Shown here: positions 38,701 to 50,500 of the stretch, in pieces
Layout: each line of letters opens with the position of its first letter
Position numbering within the stretch: the first letter of the stretch is position 1
Assembly (NCBI GenBank): GCA_021442155.1
Contig: CM038214.1
Coordinates: 135,880,040-135,944,039, forward strand
Source: Cymbidium sinense
Taxonomy: Eukaryota; Streptophyta; Magnoliopsida; Asparagales; Orchidaceae
Direction: 5' to 3'
DNA length: 64,000 nt
Translations under genes and position numbers: made by a program
The notes under the pieces: model-generated
What the model saw: only the letters and a program-made list of their open reading frames with translations
Database searches by the model: none
What the model was told of the DNA's origin: nothing

Positions 38701-40980
38701 TATGAATTAAATGAATTAATTATCCATTACTTATATCACCTTAAGTTAATTAACTAATTAATAATAAGCCAATATTATTAATTAGTTAATTGGAGGTGAG
38801 TCAACTCACCTCCCAAGGGTCTTTGGCTGACCTAAGGTGAGTTATGCTAGCTAGGTGGGTCAGGGGAAGGTTCCATGTAGTGTCAATGAGCTGTCATGGG
38901 GATGGGCAAGTTGACTTTAGCTTTAATCCATTAGATTTAAGGTTTAAATCCTATAGTTTGATGGCTAATTCTTTGGTAACTTGGATTTTGAATGAAGTGG
39001 AATAAAGTTGACCCTGGGTCACAAGGTGGATTTGCTTCATTTGGTCAAAATGGGTTCAAAATTGGGTTTTGACCAATTGATCAAATTGGGTCAAACTAAG
39101 GCTTTAGATTCATGATGATTTGAGATGTTCAATTTTTAATTTTTTAGGTTTGAATTTAACTCATTTGAATTCAAAGGTCAAATTGGTCAAGTTGACTAAT
39201 TTGACCAATTTGATCAACAAGTGTTGAGTCAAGTTCAATTGGTTGAATAAAAATGATTGTAGGTTTTGATTTGGTTTAATTTGAAATTAATTTGAATTTT
39301 GGTCAATTTGACCTTTTAAGTCAATTTGGGCTATGTTGGGTCAAGTTGACCAATTGGTCAACTTGGGCTCAATCATGGCTTTGGTCAAGTTCAACAAGTA
39401 ATTTGGAATAAACTTGAGCCATTGGTTGCAATCAATTTGGATTAAATCATGATTTGACTCATTTTAACTTCTTAGGTCAAATTGGGTCAACTTAGGTCAG
39501 GTGGCCAATTAGGCTTGGTTTGGTTCAATTGATAACTTGGTCATATTCAATCATTGATTATGAATGAATTTGGGTCAATGGTTTCAATCAATTTGGCATA
39601 TGGTAAATTTTGGCTAGTTTGGGTTTCATTTGAGCTTAGTGTTGACTTTGTTAAAGGCTAAGTTTGACTTGGTTTGACCCAATTTAAGGTGGTTGATCAC
39701 CCCATGATGATTGTTGATCGTGATTGAGGTTTAGATGGGCTTAGTTCAATCCAATTTGGGTTGGATTAAAACTTGGCTTAAAAAGTGCCTTTAGGTCACA
39801 TTTGGATCAAGTGAGCTTAAATAGGTCAATTGGCTTGATCAAAGCTTGATTCAAGTTTGGTTGAACTCACATATAAGTTTAGGATTGAAATATGAATCCA
39901 ATTGTAATTGGTTTAGAGTCAAATGGGTTTTGGTTCATATGGCAATTTTAAATCATAAGGGTTAACTTGGGCTTAATTTGGGTTGACTTAGTTTTGGTTT
40001 GATAATGGTGGTTTATGTTTATATTTTGATCCATGATTTAAGGAATGATTGAATCATCAAGAAATCCATGAGTTTTGAGTTGATTTGGGTTTCATTTAGC
40101 CAAGTTCAAAAGTTTGGCTAAAATGGCTAAATTTGGAAATTTGATTTGATTTGAGTTTTGTTTTGGTCATTTGAATTTATATTTCATTTATATTTATGAA
40201 TATAAATGAAGATATAAATGAGTCATGAGAAAATCACTTGAGTTTGAAGTGACTTGGAAGTAAATTTGATTAAGCTTAAGGATGTAGGCTAAAAGGTTTA
40301 ACTTGAGTTTTGATTTGGTTTGATTTATTTTGATTTAATTTGAAAGGTTTGAATTTGGATTTCATTTATATTTGTGAACATAAATGAATAAATGATTGAT
40401 TTATAAAGAAATCAACCAAGTTTGAGTTGGTTTGAAGGAGTTTTGGTTAGGTTTATGGAGGTAGGTCCATATGGCTTAAGAAGGGTCTTGATTTGGAATT
40501 TGGAGTTGATCATGGATTTCAATCATTTATAATTTAGAATTAATTTTTGATTTGGAATTTGATTGGGATTGACTTTGATAATTGAGAAAATCAATTAGAA
40601 TAGGGGTTGATTTGGATTTGGTTAAGGCTAAGTCCATAAGATAAAATCAAAGGGCCTAGGAAGGGATTTGGAGTTTGAATTTGGTGATGGATTTCAATCA
40701 TTGGATAGTTGGATTTGATTTTGGAATTTGAATTTGAATTTGAGGTTTGATTTGAAAGAAGGAAGAAAGGATTGGGTTTGGGATATAGGGTAGGCAAGTC
40801 TCTCCTAAATCCCTAAGGTACAACCTATCCCTATGGCTAACTCTTCTAAGTCTTTAGGGTTAGGTTAAGTGTTCACCTAATTACTAGAAGTGTCTTAAGA
40901 CTAAGGAACTCTTAGTGTCTATAAGAGTCCTAGATCTATGATGAGGAAGTTGAGAGCTCACTCCAAAAGTGAGGTCAACA
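35782..40980 (-). repeat. 5' LTR of the giant element, with an internal deletion
   Basis: Termini TGTGGTGTT (35782) and GAGGTCAACA (40980) are intact. The copy aligns with 7555-~11,172 over its left part and with 20,291-22,461 over its right part, so ~1.9 kb present in the 3' LTR is missing at 38,791/38,792. In minus sense, transcription would start within it; the promoter cannot be placed by eye. It contains TTGACCAATTGGTCAA at 39346-39361. ORFs at 37814-37996 and 40591-40797 are repeat sequence. Confidence 0.85.
38748..38813. repeat. Two adjacent hairpins at the LTR deletion junction
   Basis: Positions 38748-38765 and 38774-38791 are perfect 18-bp inverted repeats with an 8-base loop (AAGCCAAT). 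Directly next to them, 38792-38801 (GGAGGTGAGT) and 38804-38813 form a perfect 10-bp inverted repeat with a 2-base centre. The right arm of the first hairpin is absent at the homologous site near 11,172. The second palindrome also exists, with one mismatch, at 20291. Confidence 0.9.
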
Positions 40981-41264
40981 CATCCATTATAATATTTTGA
41001 AACTTTTCTTATTTTATAACAATTTTGTTAAGCTCAATATACTCACAAAAATATATAAAATAATATACAACAAAAAAATACCTGATGAAAATTTTATTTT
41101 TCTAGATTAATATATCCAGCATAGTTTATTCTATAATATATTAAAAGTTATGTGATTAAATATTTGTAAATCTTCATAGACCTGAGTTTGTATGAAATCC
41201 AACCAAATAAAATAGCAAAAATACCTGAGTTTGTATGAAATCCATCACCATGAAGCCAATTGAA
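40981..41264. other. AT-rich flank right of the retroelement
   Basis: No gene is seen. It contains a short direct duplication: CCTGAGTTTGTATGAAATCCA occurs at ~41182 and again at ~41224. It lies immediately before the LTR-derived patch. Confidence 0.5.
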
Positions 41265-41517
41265 GATTTATAAAGAAATCAACCAAGTTTGAGTTGGTTT
41301 GAAGAAGTTTTGGTTAGGTTTATGGAGGTAGGTCCATATGGCTTAAGAAGGGTCTTGATTTGGAATTTGGAGTTGATCATGGATTTCAATCATTTAGAAT
41401 TTGGAATTGAATTATGATTTGGAATTTGATTGAGATTGACTTCGATAATTGAGAAAATCAATTGGAATAGGGGTTGATTTGGATTTGGTTAAGGCTAAGT
41501 CCATAAGATAAAATCAA
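41265..41517 (-). repeat. 253-bp copy of LTR sequence inserted in AT-rich DNA
   Basis: It matches 40398-40650 of the adjacent 5' LTR almost base for base, starting GATTTATAAAGAAATC and ending GATAAAATCAA. Neither end corresponds to an LTR terminus. ATGAAGCCAAT occurs just before it (~41,250) and ~20 bases after it (~41,534). Confidence 0.9.
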
Positions 41518-44500
41518 GTGATAAAATTGAAACATGAAGCCAATCTAAAGCTGGCCAATTTTTCCAATTAACCTGACGGGAAAAATGGGCTCTATGACCC
41601 TCATCACTTTCTCTCCCCTCTTCTAACCGACAGTTAGAGAAATGAAAATGGAGTGGGTGAGATATTTAATAAGAAAAAAAAATTATTTAATTAAAAATGT
41701 GTAATGATAATTATAAAATTGGTTATATTTTAATTTTAATTTTACATGAATTCTCTTATATATTAATACATGACAACTCTAAAAATTTTGTAAAATAGTT
41801 AATAATTTAAAAAACCATATCTAGAACACACTAACAAAAAAGATTTCTGAAATGGACACCACACATTTCCAGAAAACCCAATTTTACAAAGAATTATAAA
41901 TTTTTTAAGAAAGACAATTTCAATAAGAAAATTTTTTTTACCACAATTTAAATAAGCAACTTCTTTTTTTTTTACTTTTGTACTTATGATGCTCCTAAAA
42001 ATAGATAAAAATATATTTAAAATAAAGTCAATAGTACTCCAGAATGTGATAAAAATGGTCTTGAATAGAGCATAAAATAGATCCTGAAAAATTAATTAAA
42101 TATAGTTCAATAAAATTTAACATGTCAAATTTTGTAGAATCAAATTATGAAAATCTATGAATAAACTAAACATAAAATTAAGTACAAAATTCAAAGAAAA
42201 TTAGTAGACACAAAATAAATATGCAAGTCTTACCATGCTCAATTACTGTATAACTAGTTGTCGCATATATTGTATAACAAATTTTAGTATATTACCAATG
42301 AGCTATACAATAATTTAATAAGAAAATTAAAAATAGATGGGCCTTAAATTAGAAATGCCACTAACTTGAAAAGCTTTAAGCATTTAAAAATGGTAGTGGC
42401 ATGCTATGCAACTTTTATAGAAGAAGTAGAATTTGATGTCTCATATTGTCCATGCTTCACAAATAAACTCTACATTGAAAGCATCTAGACTAAGTGTAGT
42501 GGAATTTATAAAAGTTAAGAAAATATTTTTTTCTTCATTAGTGATTAGATGTTAAATTCAATCATACAAGAATAATAAACCAACCATCCAAAGTGGGAGA
42601 AAAATAATAAGAGGGATGAAGTTCATAATATTTTTAGAGTGCTAAATTTTATTGAAATTATTTCATCTACATTTATACCAAGATAATGTGAGATTAGCAA
42701 TACGTAGAGGGTGTTTCTATAGCTAAGATGCTTTGCCTAAAAATTGTTAAAAATGAATCTAAAAATTCTAGCCAAGTGATATTGGAAAAGATGACAATAA
42801 GAAAATTATCAAATTTGTCAAAAGGAATAACGATAAAAAAAAAGGAGGACTTCTAAACAAAATTGATTAACTAACAAACTATCAAGTTTTATTTTAATGG
42901 ACATCTTTAATCTATTGTTAACCTTGGGGAAGAAAAGTCTAGTAAAAGAGAGGTCATTGAGTGTAGCATTTAAGTTCGAAAGTTTATTCATATGAATGAA
43001 ATGTTTTAATATTTTTTAGTAGAACCTACAATTGAAATCTCCAATAATGATCCAAGGAACATCCATGAGGAGAAGATGTTGGTGTAGAAATTAGGTAAGT
43101 ATATTATTTTAAAATGAGATTTTTCTTATAAATAATTGAGAGGTAAAACTATAGAGAACCACTACAAAAAAAAAAAAATCATATCATTTCATCTAAAACT
43201 ATAGTAGTTGAGAGAGCATGAATATGATTTTATAGGATTATTCTTTAGTTTAGATGGAAATTATTGAAGATTATTTGGATTGTTTTATTGAGTGGTAAAG
43301 GTCTAAGGATGAGGGAGGGAAGAGAGGAAAACTTTGCTTAAGAGAAGAAAGATAAATAGGATTCGACATCAAATTTAGGCTCTATGGTTGATATATCCAT
43401 ATATATTTTCTTAATAAACCTAAATAAAAGAACCTTGTGATTGGAAGAAGCATAGATTTTGTTATTGAAGTTATAGAAGGAGGATGAGATAGACTTTATT
43501 AAGAGGTAAAATAATCCTTTCTACAAAGAAAGCCTAAGAGATGGAGGGAAGGGGAGGGGAGAGTGTGTGTGTGGAGTAACCATGTAAGAAATATGGCTTA
43601 TTTAACTTAAGCTTAAATGAGTCACATTAATCTAGCTTAAAATTGAGCCTAGCGTATTTGATTTTATTTAGAATAGAAAACTTTAACTATAAATTAAGAT
43701 AATTCGCTTGAGCATAAATTGAGCCAAATTAGCCCTTGCATATCTTTTTAAAAACTAGAATGGGATTTATAATAATAAGTTCATGTATAGTGTGCATGCA
43801 TGAATAATGTCAAAATTTCTTCGAAGAGAAATCATAAGTTCATAACTTTTAAAGAAGAAAACTTTCATCATATAGATGTATACTCAAATATATTAAATTT
43901 TCTTTAGATAGTTCAATTACACAAAAAGTGTTAATAGGCTTTTATTTAAATTATTTTTAAGCTATGAATATGAAATGCAGAATATGAACATGATATACGT
44001 GATACAGAATATAGTAATATAATGTGTATATCTTATAAAGTTTTAAAATTGTATAATAACATTATAAATTAAATAAGCATGAAATAGGTAAAAAAATTCC
44101 AACATTATAGCATGAAAATTATAATGATATTTATAAATGCAAAAAATAATAATAATTGTTTTTTATATAATTCATAAATCTTGATAATGAACAAAAAAAA
44201 ATTTATGAAAAAAATTTATAAAATATAACAATTAATCAAATTCTAATCATAACTTAAAAAGATATGATCAATAAACACAATAATATTTAGGGTGTTGCAT
44301 ACTAAAGATAAAAATTATAAATCATCAAAATCTAATATATAATTATTTTTTTGTTAATATTAATTAAATTTAACTTAATTATATAACACAAGCGTGTCAA
44401 GCATAAGACATGTCTCGCTGATATCAAATGAGGGTCACATATGAATATTGTGAAATTATGATAAAATATTAAGGCATCATAATTTTAAGTGATACATCTA

Positions 44501-44900
44501 ATTAGAAATTAATTTTACTTAAGTTTAAATATAATATTTTGATTATTTTTTGAACAAATCTGATCAAATTATTATCTGATTTTAAAATTTGGTCCATAAG
44601 TCCATTCAAATAGCATTAAATTCAGAGTTAATATAAATAATTGTTTAATGTATCCTTTTCCATTAAAAAATCATTTCAACTCAACGGCAACATATGCGAA
44701 CATAATTAACTATTTCTAATAAAAAAAGACATCACTTGTCTCATTTAAAGGAATAAATTGTCAATATATATATATATCTATATATATATATTATTTTGTA
44801 CTTAAAACATATTTTACTATCACATATTATTTTAATATAATTAAATTTTTAATAATAAAAATAATATAACTAATTAAATGTTTAGAAAAAATAAAATAAA
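41518..44900. other. AT-rich intergenic DNA, no gene seen
   Basis: Very AT-rich, with no frame longer than about 60 codons and no recognisable transposon protein. It contains a (TA)n tract at about 44,765-44,792. Confidence 0.5.
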
Positions 44901-44929
44901 ATATTTTCTGTCTCATCGGCGATGCATCA

Positions 44930-45165
44930 GTGTATGGGCCTATCGACCCGTCGGTCCGTCCGTCCATCAATCCCATCCGTCTGATCAGATTTCAGTTCAC
45001 TGAATTTTGATTTATTGATTTATTGATTTATTGATTTATTGATGTAATTTTTTCCACGACACGTCTTTTCTTTGCCGTCTTGTCCCTTATTTATAGCCTT
45101 CTCACATCCAATCCTTCGCCTCCTCCATCATCTTCTTGTCTTTTTTTTATTTATATTTTTTTATT
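44930..45165 (+). promoter_or_regulatory. Promoter-like block without a following gene
   Basis: Within AT-rich DNA this block is GC-richer and has the look of a plant core promoter. It has an ACGT core (GACACGTC, ~45,058), then TATTTATAGC at 45089-45098, then a CT-rich leader (CCTCCTCCATCATCTTCTT). Upstream is an 8-bp repeat, GATTTATT x4, at about 45,008-45,040. No coding frame of any length follows. It may be a promoter left behind by a deleted or moved gene, or chance. Confidence 0.3.
45008..45042. repeat. 8-bp tandem repeat GATTTATT x4
   Basis: Four perfect units followed by GATG. Simple repeat. Confidence 0.9.
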
Positions 45166-48100
45166 CTGGGGATTACTGACACCATGCTTTAAATATTTTT
45201 TTAATAAAAATATTTGTATAAAAATTTATATAAAATTTGATTAAATGAATTAATAAAATGGTTTTAAATAGAAATATTAAGTTATTAAAAAAAATTAGTA
45301 TAAATTTTTTACGATTTATTTGAGGTTTATAGAAGTATTTTTTGTTAATTTTGGATGTATCGGGCGAAGAATTATCAGGCAATTAAATAATTAGATTATT
45401 TTAATAATGATGAAAGATAAGTAAGAGATATTTGAATGTGACAATTAAAATAAAAATAATTAAATACTTACAAACTAGTTCTTTAATATTCTAATTAATA
45501 ATAAGAGAGGCTCCTAAAGTGATACTAAAACTAAATTAAAGAGAAAAAAAAATTGAATGTGATAATTGAATTATTTTATGATTTTAATATATTTCTTTCA
45601 TCATGCATGGAAATTTTTTGTTTACTTGAGACCTATGCCGTGCATTTACTCTCCTGCTGCATAAGAACAATTGCATTAAGCTTTAATTTTTGGAAAGCAA
45701 TTGCATTATTTGTATTGGGCTAAGGAGGCACAGGCATGCTGTAAGATCATGGAATAAAAAATCTAATCAGATCAGTCGATTCGACTGATTCTTCTAAATT
45801 GCTCGGATAGAAAGAAGTTTTAGTAGTTGTTGCGTAAGACTAAGTAGAGTGAAAGTTTACGCCTTTTGATTAAAAGACAATACAGATGAAAAGAATGAAG
45901 AACTAAATTTTAAGCGAAACCTCAAAAGAGGAAAATCACGGCCTCAAAAAAATGTTCCACTATATATGCCTCAAGATAATCTGATAATGATTAAGATGGT
46001 ATAAGAAAGAACAATGCAGTAATAATGTATTGTAATAGATGTTGCCACGAATCGAAGGGAAGAGAACAATTTACGAAATATATAGAACAACTTCAAATGT
46101 AAGACAGTGATTGACAAAAAGGGTCATGACATGGCCGTTTCACCAGTCGGTGGAAAAAGGATCTTGCCGGGATCTTCGATCTTGAGCTCTCCTCCTTGCT
46201 AGCTCCCTCTCACTTGGCCTCCAAAGTCTCATACATATGGTAAAGATTTAAGAAGTGGCTTGTAAATATATGGAAAATCCAAACCACCTCCCATCTGACG
46301 GTTCTCGATTCCTTTGATCATTTGATTGATTTCAACATTTGGATGCTCAAATGAGGTCGAATTGAGATCTTAGGGTTGTTAGATCTCGAGATGCTCGATT
46401 TGACTATAAATAATTTTATTTGATGATCATTCGGTTTAATTTATATTCCAAAGACGTCGAATCTAATGATTATGACGCTATCTTCGTTAAGATTCATGCT
46501 TTGACTAGAAAATTTTGAATGTCATATCAGTAGTCATTATTGTAAGATCGGATGGCGAATATCAGTCTAAAAATATTTGACCTATCCTGATTTTTTGGCT
46601 CGTTGCCTCATTCTCCATTCTACTCAACGAAGTGACGAAGCCTACGTCGCAACTCATAAAGACAACTGCCAAGGCTCAAAACCTTTGAATCCACAACCCT
46701 CACCGGCAATCACCGCCCACCTGTTCTTCGTCGGAGCTTCGTCGGAGCTTCTCCAAAGCGGAAGCATCCTCATTACCGTTGGTTTGAACTCGAGTGAATT
46801 GATATCTTTAATTTTTGAAAGTCATTTTTTATTTGGTTTAAAGCATTTGTGAAATGATATTAGTTTGCTCGTCATTTTGTCTATTTGTTTTGACCCAATC
46901 CTTTGCAGTAAATATATATATATATCATGATCCTGTCTTACAAATCTACATAGTCAACGCATGATTTTATAGTCTTTTTAAATATGCTCATTTTCAAGTT
47001 ATAGATACTTTGTTCTATCAAAGTTTAAAAAGGTTAAATTTTGATTAAGTTGGGTTTAAATTAATTTGACTTAAGATTAATATTATGGGGTTTGCTGCTC
47101 ACATAGAGAAAGTGAATATCTGGGTAACTCTTAAAACAGATTTATGTTAACTAGTTTAAGGATTTAGCTAACTAAAATCAAGGGTAAACTGATGGTTTTG
47201 ATTTAGAAAATATTTATATTAAGTAAGCAAAAGATACTTTTGCTATCATAATTTTAATTGTTATAAAACGGAAGCATCTTGATCACAACTTCAGCATCAA
47301 TGCATAATGTAGGTGAAAAATTAAATACAACATAGAATCATTTTAGTGAGTTCAAAAATGTTTACATTATGGAGTCATGTATAAAAGTGGAGGCTTTAAT
47401 AGAATGAAGCAGCACTTTATTGGGGTTAAAGGAAAATTTTCTCCTTGTAAGAAAGTATTACATAGTATTTGATATTAAATATATAAAAAGTTGAAAGTAT
47501 TCATGTACAATCGTGTATTTTTAAAAAAAAAGGACCTAGTTAGAGAGAGATTGTCTGACATAGAGCAACACATTTTGCAGCAACTTTTATTACTTCAAAA
47601 AATATTAATGATCACAAGCATAATTTGCATGCATTTTAACTAGTAAGAACTTTAATGATTCAAAGTTATCAAAAATAATGAAAAAAAAGAGACAACTTTT
47701 ATAATTATGGATTCTAAATTTTAGAATGATTATTTTGTCATGTCAAAATTAGCAAGCTCACTCATAAGATTATTAAGAGTTATTAATGTCGATGAGAAAC
47801 CTTTACTTAGCTATTATTATGATGGAATGTATAGAGCAAAGAGAGCAATCAAATATATGTTTAGACATACAAACAAGACTATATAAGCCATATATAAGTA
47901 TCATTAAGAGCTAATGAAATCGTCAACCTTGCCAATGTATTCATTCAGCCACATATTTTTTAAATCCTCATTTTCAGTATAATCAAGAAAATTGTTATCA
48001 CAAACATGAGATATATATGGAATCATGAATGTTTTGCATTATTTATTTTATCTAAGTTATTTGTATTTAGACTTATGAGTGTTATTATTTTTCATCTTTT

Positions 48101-49020
48101 ATTTCTAAAATTATAAAGACAGTGAAAGTAAATACTAAAATATGTATTTTTTTTCACTTTTAAATGATTCTAACTTAAGCTTGCTTTCATTTCATTATTT
48201 TTTATTGTACATTTTCATGAATCATTATTGCATCAAAGTGATTATATTTAAATAATTTTAGCATTTATTATATCATCCGATTCAACCCTTGTTCCACTCG
48301 ATCAACCTTAAACTTCTCTCTTCGGTTTTATGTTCAATTCAATTTTAGAACTTTGGTTATAACATTTTTTAAGCAAGAAATTGTAAGACATGTGGATGGT
48401 TCATTTAAATGGAGAATTTTGCATCATTCAAGTTCTTGCTTTTTTTGAACTCCTAAATATTTATGCCAATAGTTCGATACAATAAAGCTTTTCTAATGCT
48501 GATTGTTTTTTGTTAGCTTATGTTCTTACTGAATCAAATTAGTTTGCTTGTATTACTATTTCCTCACTTATTTTCTTGCTTCTTTATGTTATTCTTTTGA
48601 ACATTGAATTATATAATCTTCAAAGATTTAATCGCAAATGAAAGCCCTTAACAATATTTTGATGGATATTTATCTTTTATAATAATTCTGATTTGTTGGT
48701 TTTGTCTACTTTGTTATATTTAGATGTCAAACATGATTTGTGTTATTACACTGTGTATCATTCTCTATCTTTCATAATACTTATATTTTAATACCTTTAC
48801 TTTGAATTGTTAATCTTCCGATTAGTTATGTCATTATTCTACTAAAATTATTATATTTGATGACATATTGAGAGTATTTTTAAGTTTAACTCACATTTTA
48901 CTTCTTCTTTTTTAATTTAGTGTGCCATCATATTAACTTTGTAAAATTGCATAATTTAGTAAGGAATTAGTTGTAGAAGTTGAAATAGTAATGAAAATTT
49001 GAATCTTGTTTTATAACCAT
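45166..49020. other. AT-rich intergenic DNA, no supported gene
   Basis: The composition is mostly AT-rich. A slightly GC-richer part (46,140-46,800) holds a 91-codon plus-strand frame at 46577-46852 with no recognised domain; one of its features is a local repeat of CTTCGTCGGAGCTT (~46,728). Nothing else is supported. Confidence 0.4.
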
Positions 49021-49024
49021 TTGA

Positions 49025-50500
49025 ATCAAAAGCAGAAGTAGTAGAGACTAGCATTAAAGAAGCCCCTCTTAAAAAGGGTAAGAAGAAGAAATCTATAATC
49101 TCTGAGTGCTTTATTGAAGCTACCTTCACATTCAAAGGAGTTACAACTTATTTGTAATGCATATGTTATCATACAAAATTTCATAAATTTGAAATTGGCA
49201 TTACTTAACAATTTTTTAGATATGTGAGGGGAAAAAATTTAAGTTGAGAATAAACAAGTTATTAATTCATTGAATAAAAAATTGAAAATATTAATTTTTA
49301 TGTCATTTGATACTAAAATAGAAATTAAGATCCCTATATTTTATGATCTAGAAAATTATGACAAACTTCATATAAAAGAAATAATTACTAAGATAATTAT
49401 TATGCATGAGAACGTGCTTATGATTATTGAGTATATGTGGTTTAATATATTATTAAATTTCTTAAATCCAAATTATGAGATGGTCTCCAAAAATACTATT
49501 AAAATGATCACAAGAAAGTTTATGAGTTTGAGAAATACAATTTAAAAGCATATCTTAAAAATATACTTAGAATTTCATTGACTTCTGATTGCTAAAAATT
49601 TTAATCAAATAATGAGATACATGTGCTTAACAATTTATTATATTGATGAATATTAAAAATTGTAGAAGTGAATTATAAATTTTAACACTACCATCTAAGT
49701 CCGGATGCAAAAGTGGAGGTTATTAGGTATGACTGAAAAATTTGTTAAATAATCATGAAAAATTAAGTTGTTGTTGTTGTTGTTGTTGTTGTTGAATTAT
49801 AAATTTTATTGCATAGTAGTACATTTATTTGTGATGTTACGTGTGATTACTTATTAAATTGGAATCTTCAAGATAAAATATCCACTATCATCTTGAATAA
49901 TGCTAGCAATATTTATGTTGCGGCTAACTCTCTTAAAGTTAAATTTCAATTTAAAGAAATTTTGTATTTTCAAGGGCATTTTTTTGTGATAGATGTTATG
50001 CTCACATCTTGAATATAATAGTTTAGAATATATTAAAGTGTTTCAAGAAAAATTTATAATTAAAGAATTAATTAAATATCTTAATAAATCACCTATAAGG
50101 TTATATAAGTTGTAGAAGTGTCTAAGAAATTAGAATTCTCACGCCAAAGGATTATCTGATGAAAATGATGAAACTCAACTTATTTAATGCTAGAGTTTAC
50201 CTATATTTATCACAACATGTTCACTCATTATACAGCATAAGGTTATAATTTGAGCTTCTATATATAAACCTTTTTTACTTTAAGATGTTTTTGTATTTCT
50301 ATTTCTTTGCGAAGAATGCAAAATCGTTGAGATTATTTGGAAGAACTTGAAATTGTTGGGATTATATTCATATGTAGGAATTTCTTTGTGAACTATTTGA
50401 ATTTGATAGATTTTATAAGAGGTGGTGATGATTGATGATTATGGCTATTCAAATTGTAAATCCTTCTTTAAATGATAAAATGAGAAGACTAAAATAGTTT
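49025..50500 (+). pseudogene. Decayed hAT-family transposase
   Basis: Pieces of a BED-finger hAT transposase occur in the expected order on the plus strand. A Lys-rich segment before a BED-like region (KKGKKKKSIISECF) lies near 49,065-49,120. IIIMHENVLMIIEYMWFNIL and FLNPNYEMVSKNTIKM lie in the frame 49270-49545. DYLLNWNLQDKISTIILNNA and AANSLKVKFQ lie in 49809-50012, followed in another frame by CYAHILNIIV near 50,000. INYLNKSP-like text follows near 50,080. These match the central region of plant hAT (ricesleeper-type) proteins. Stops and frameshifts lie between all blocks, and the C-terminal dimerisation region was not found. A (TTG)n microsatellite interrupts it at 49767-49794. The family cuts and pastes DNA; this copy is inactive. 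Confidence 0.8.
49767..49794. repeat. (TTG)9 microsatellite
   Basis: A perfect trinucleotide run inside the hAT remnant, absent from the protein family at this point, so a later expansion. Confidence 0.9.

Larger units (their letters stand above)
7555..40980 (-). mobile_element. Giant Ty3/Gypsy LTR retrotransposon, Tat clade (Ogre/Retand-like), degenerate, with a nested solo LTR
   Basis: The composite has matching long terminal repeats at 7555-22461 (interrupted) and 35782-40980, around a 13.3-kb internal region whose domain order in minus sense is gag, protease, reverse transcriptase, RNase H, second RNase H, integrase. In plant Ty3/Gypsy elements the second, archaeal-type RNase H before integrase is diagnostic of the Tat clade, which includes Ogre and Retand, elements known for long LTRs. 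Without the nested solo LTR and with the 5' LTR deletion restored in length, the element would be about 28 kb. All coding parts contain stops and frameshifts. No clear target-site duplication could be matched: the bases after 40980 are CATCC and the left end is eroded. Confidence 0.85.

Noticed and set aside
45173..45382. 69-codon minus-strand ORF rich in Ile, Lys, Asn and Phe
   Set aside because: Its composition is what AT-rich DNA gives by chance.
46577..46852. 91-codon ORF in a slightly GC-richer patch
   Set aside because: No recognised motif, splice context or repeat family; a chance frame cannot be excluded.
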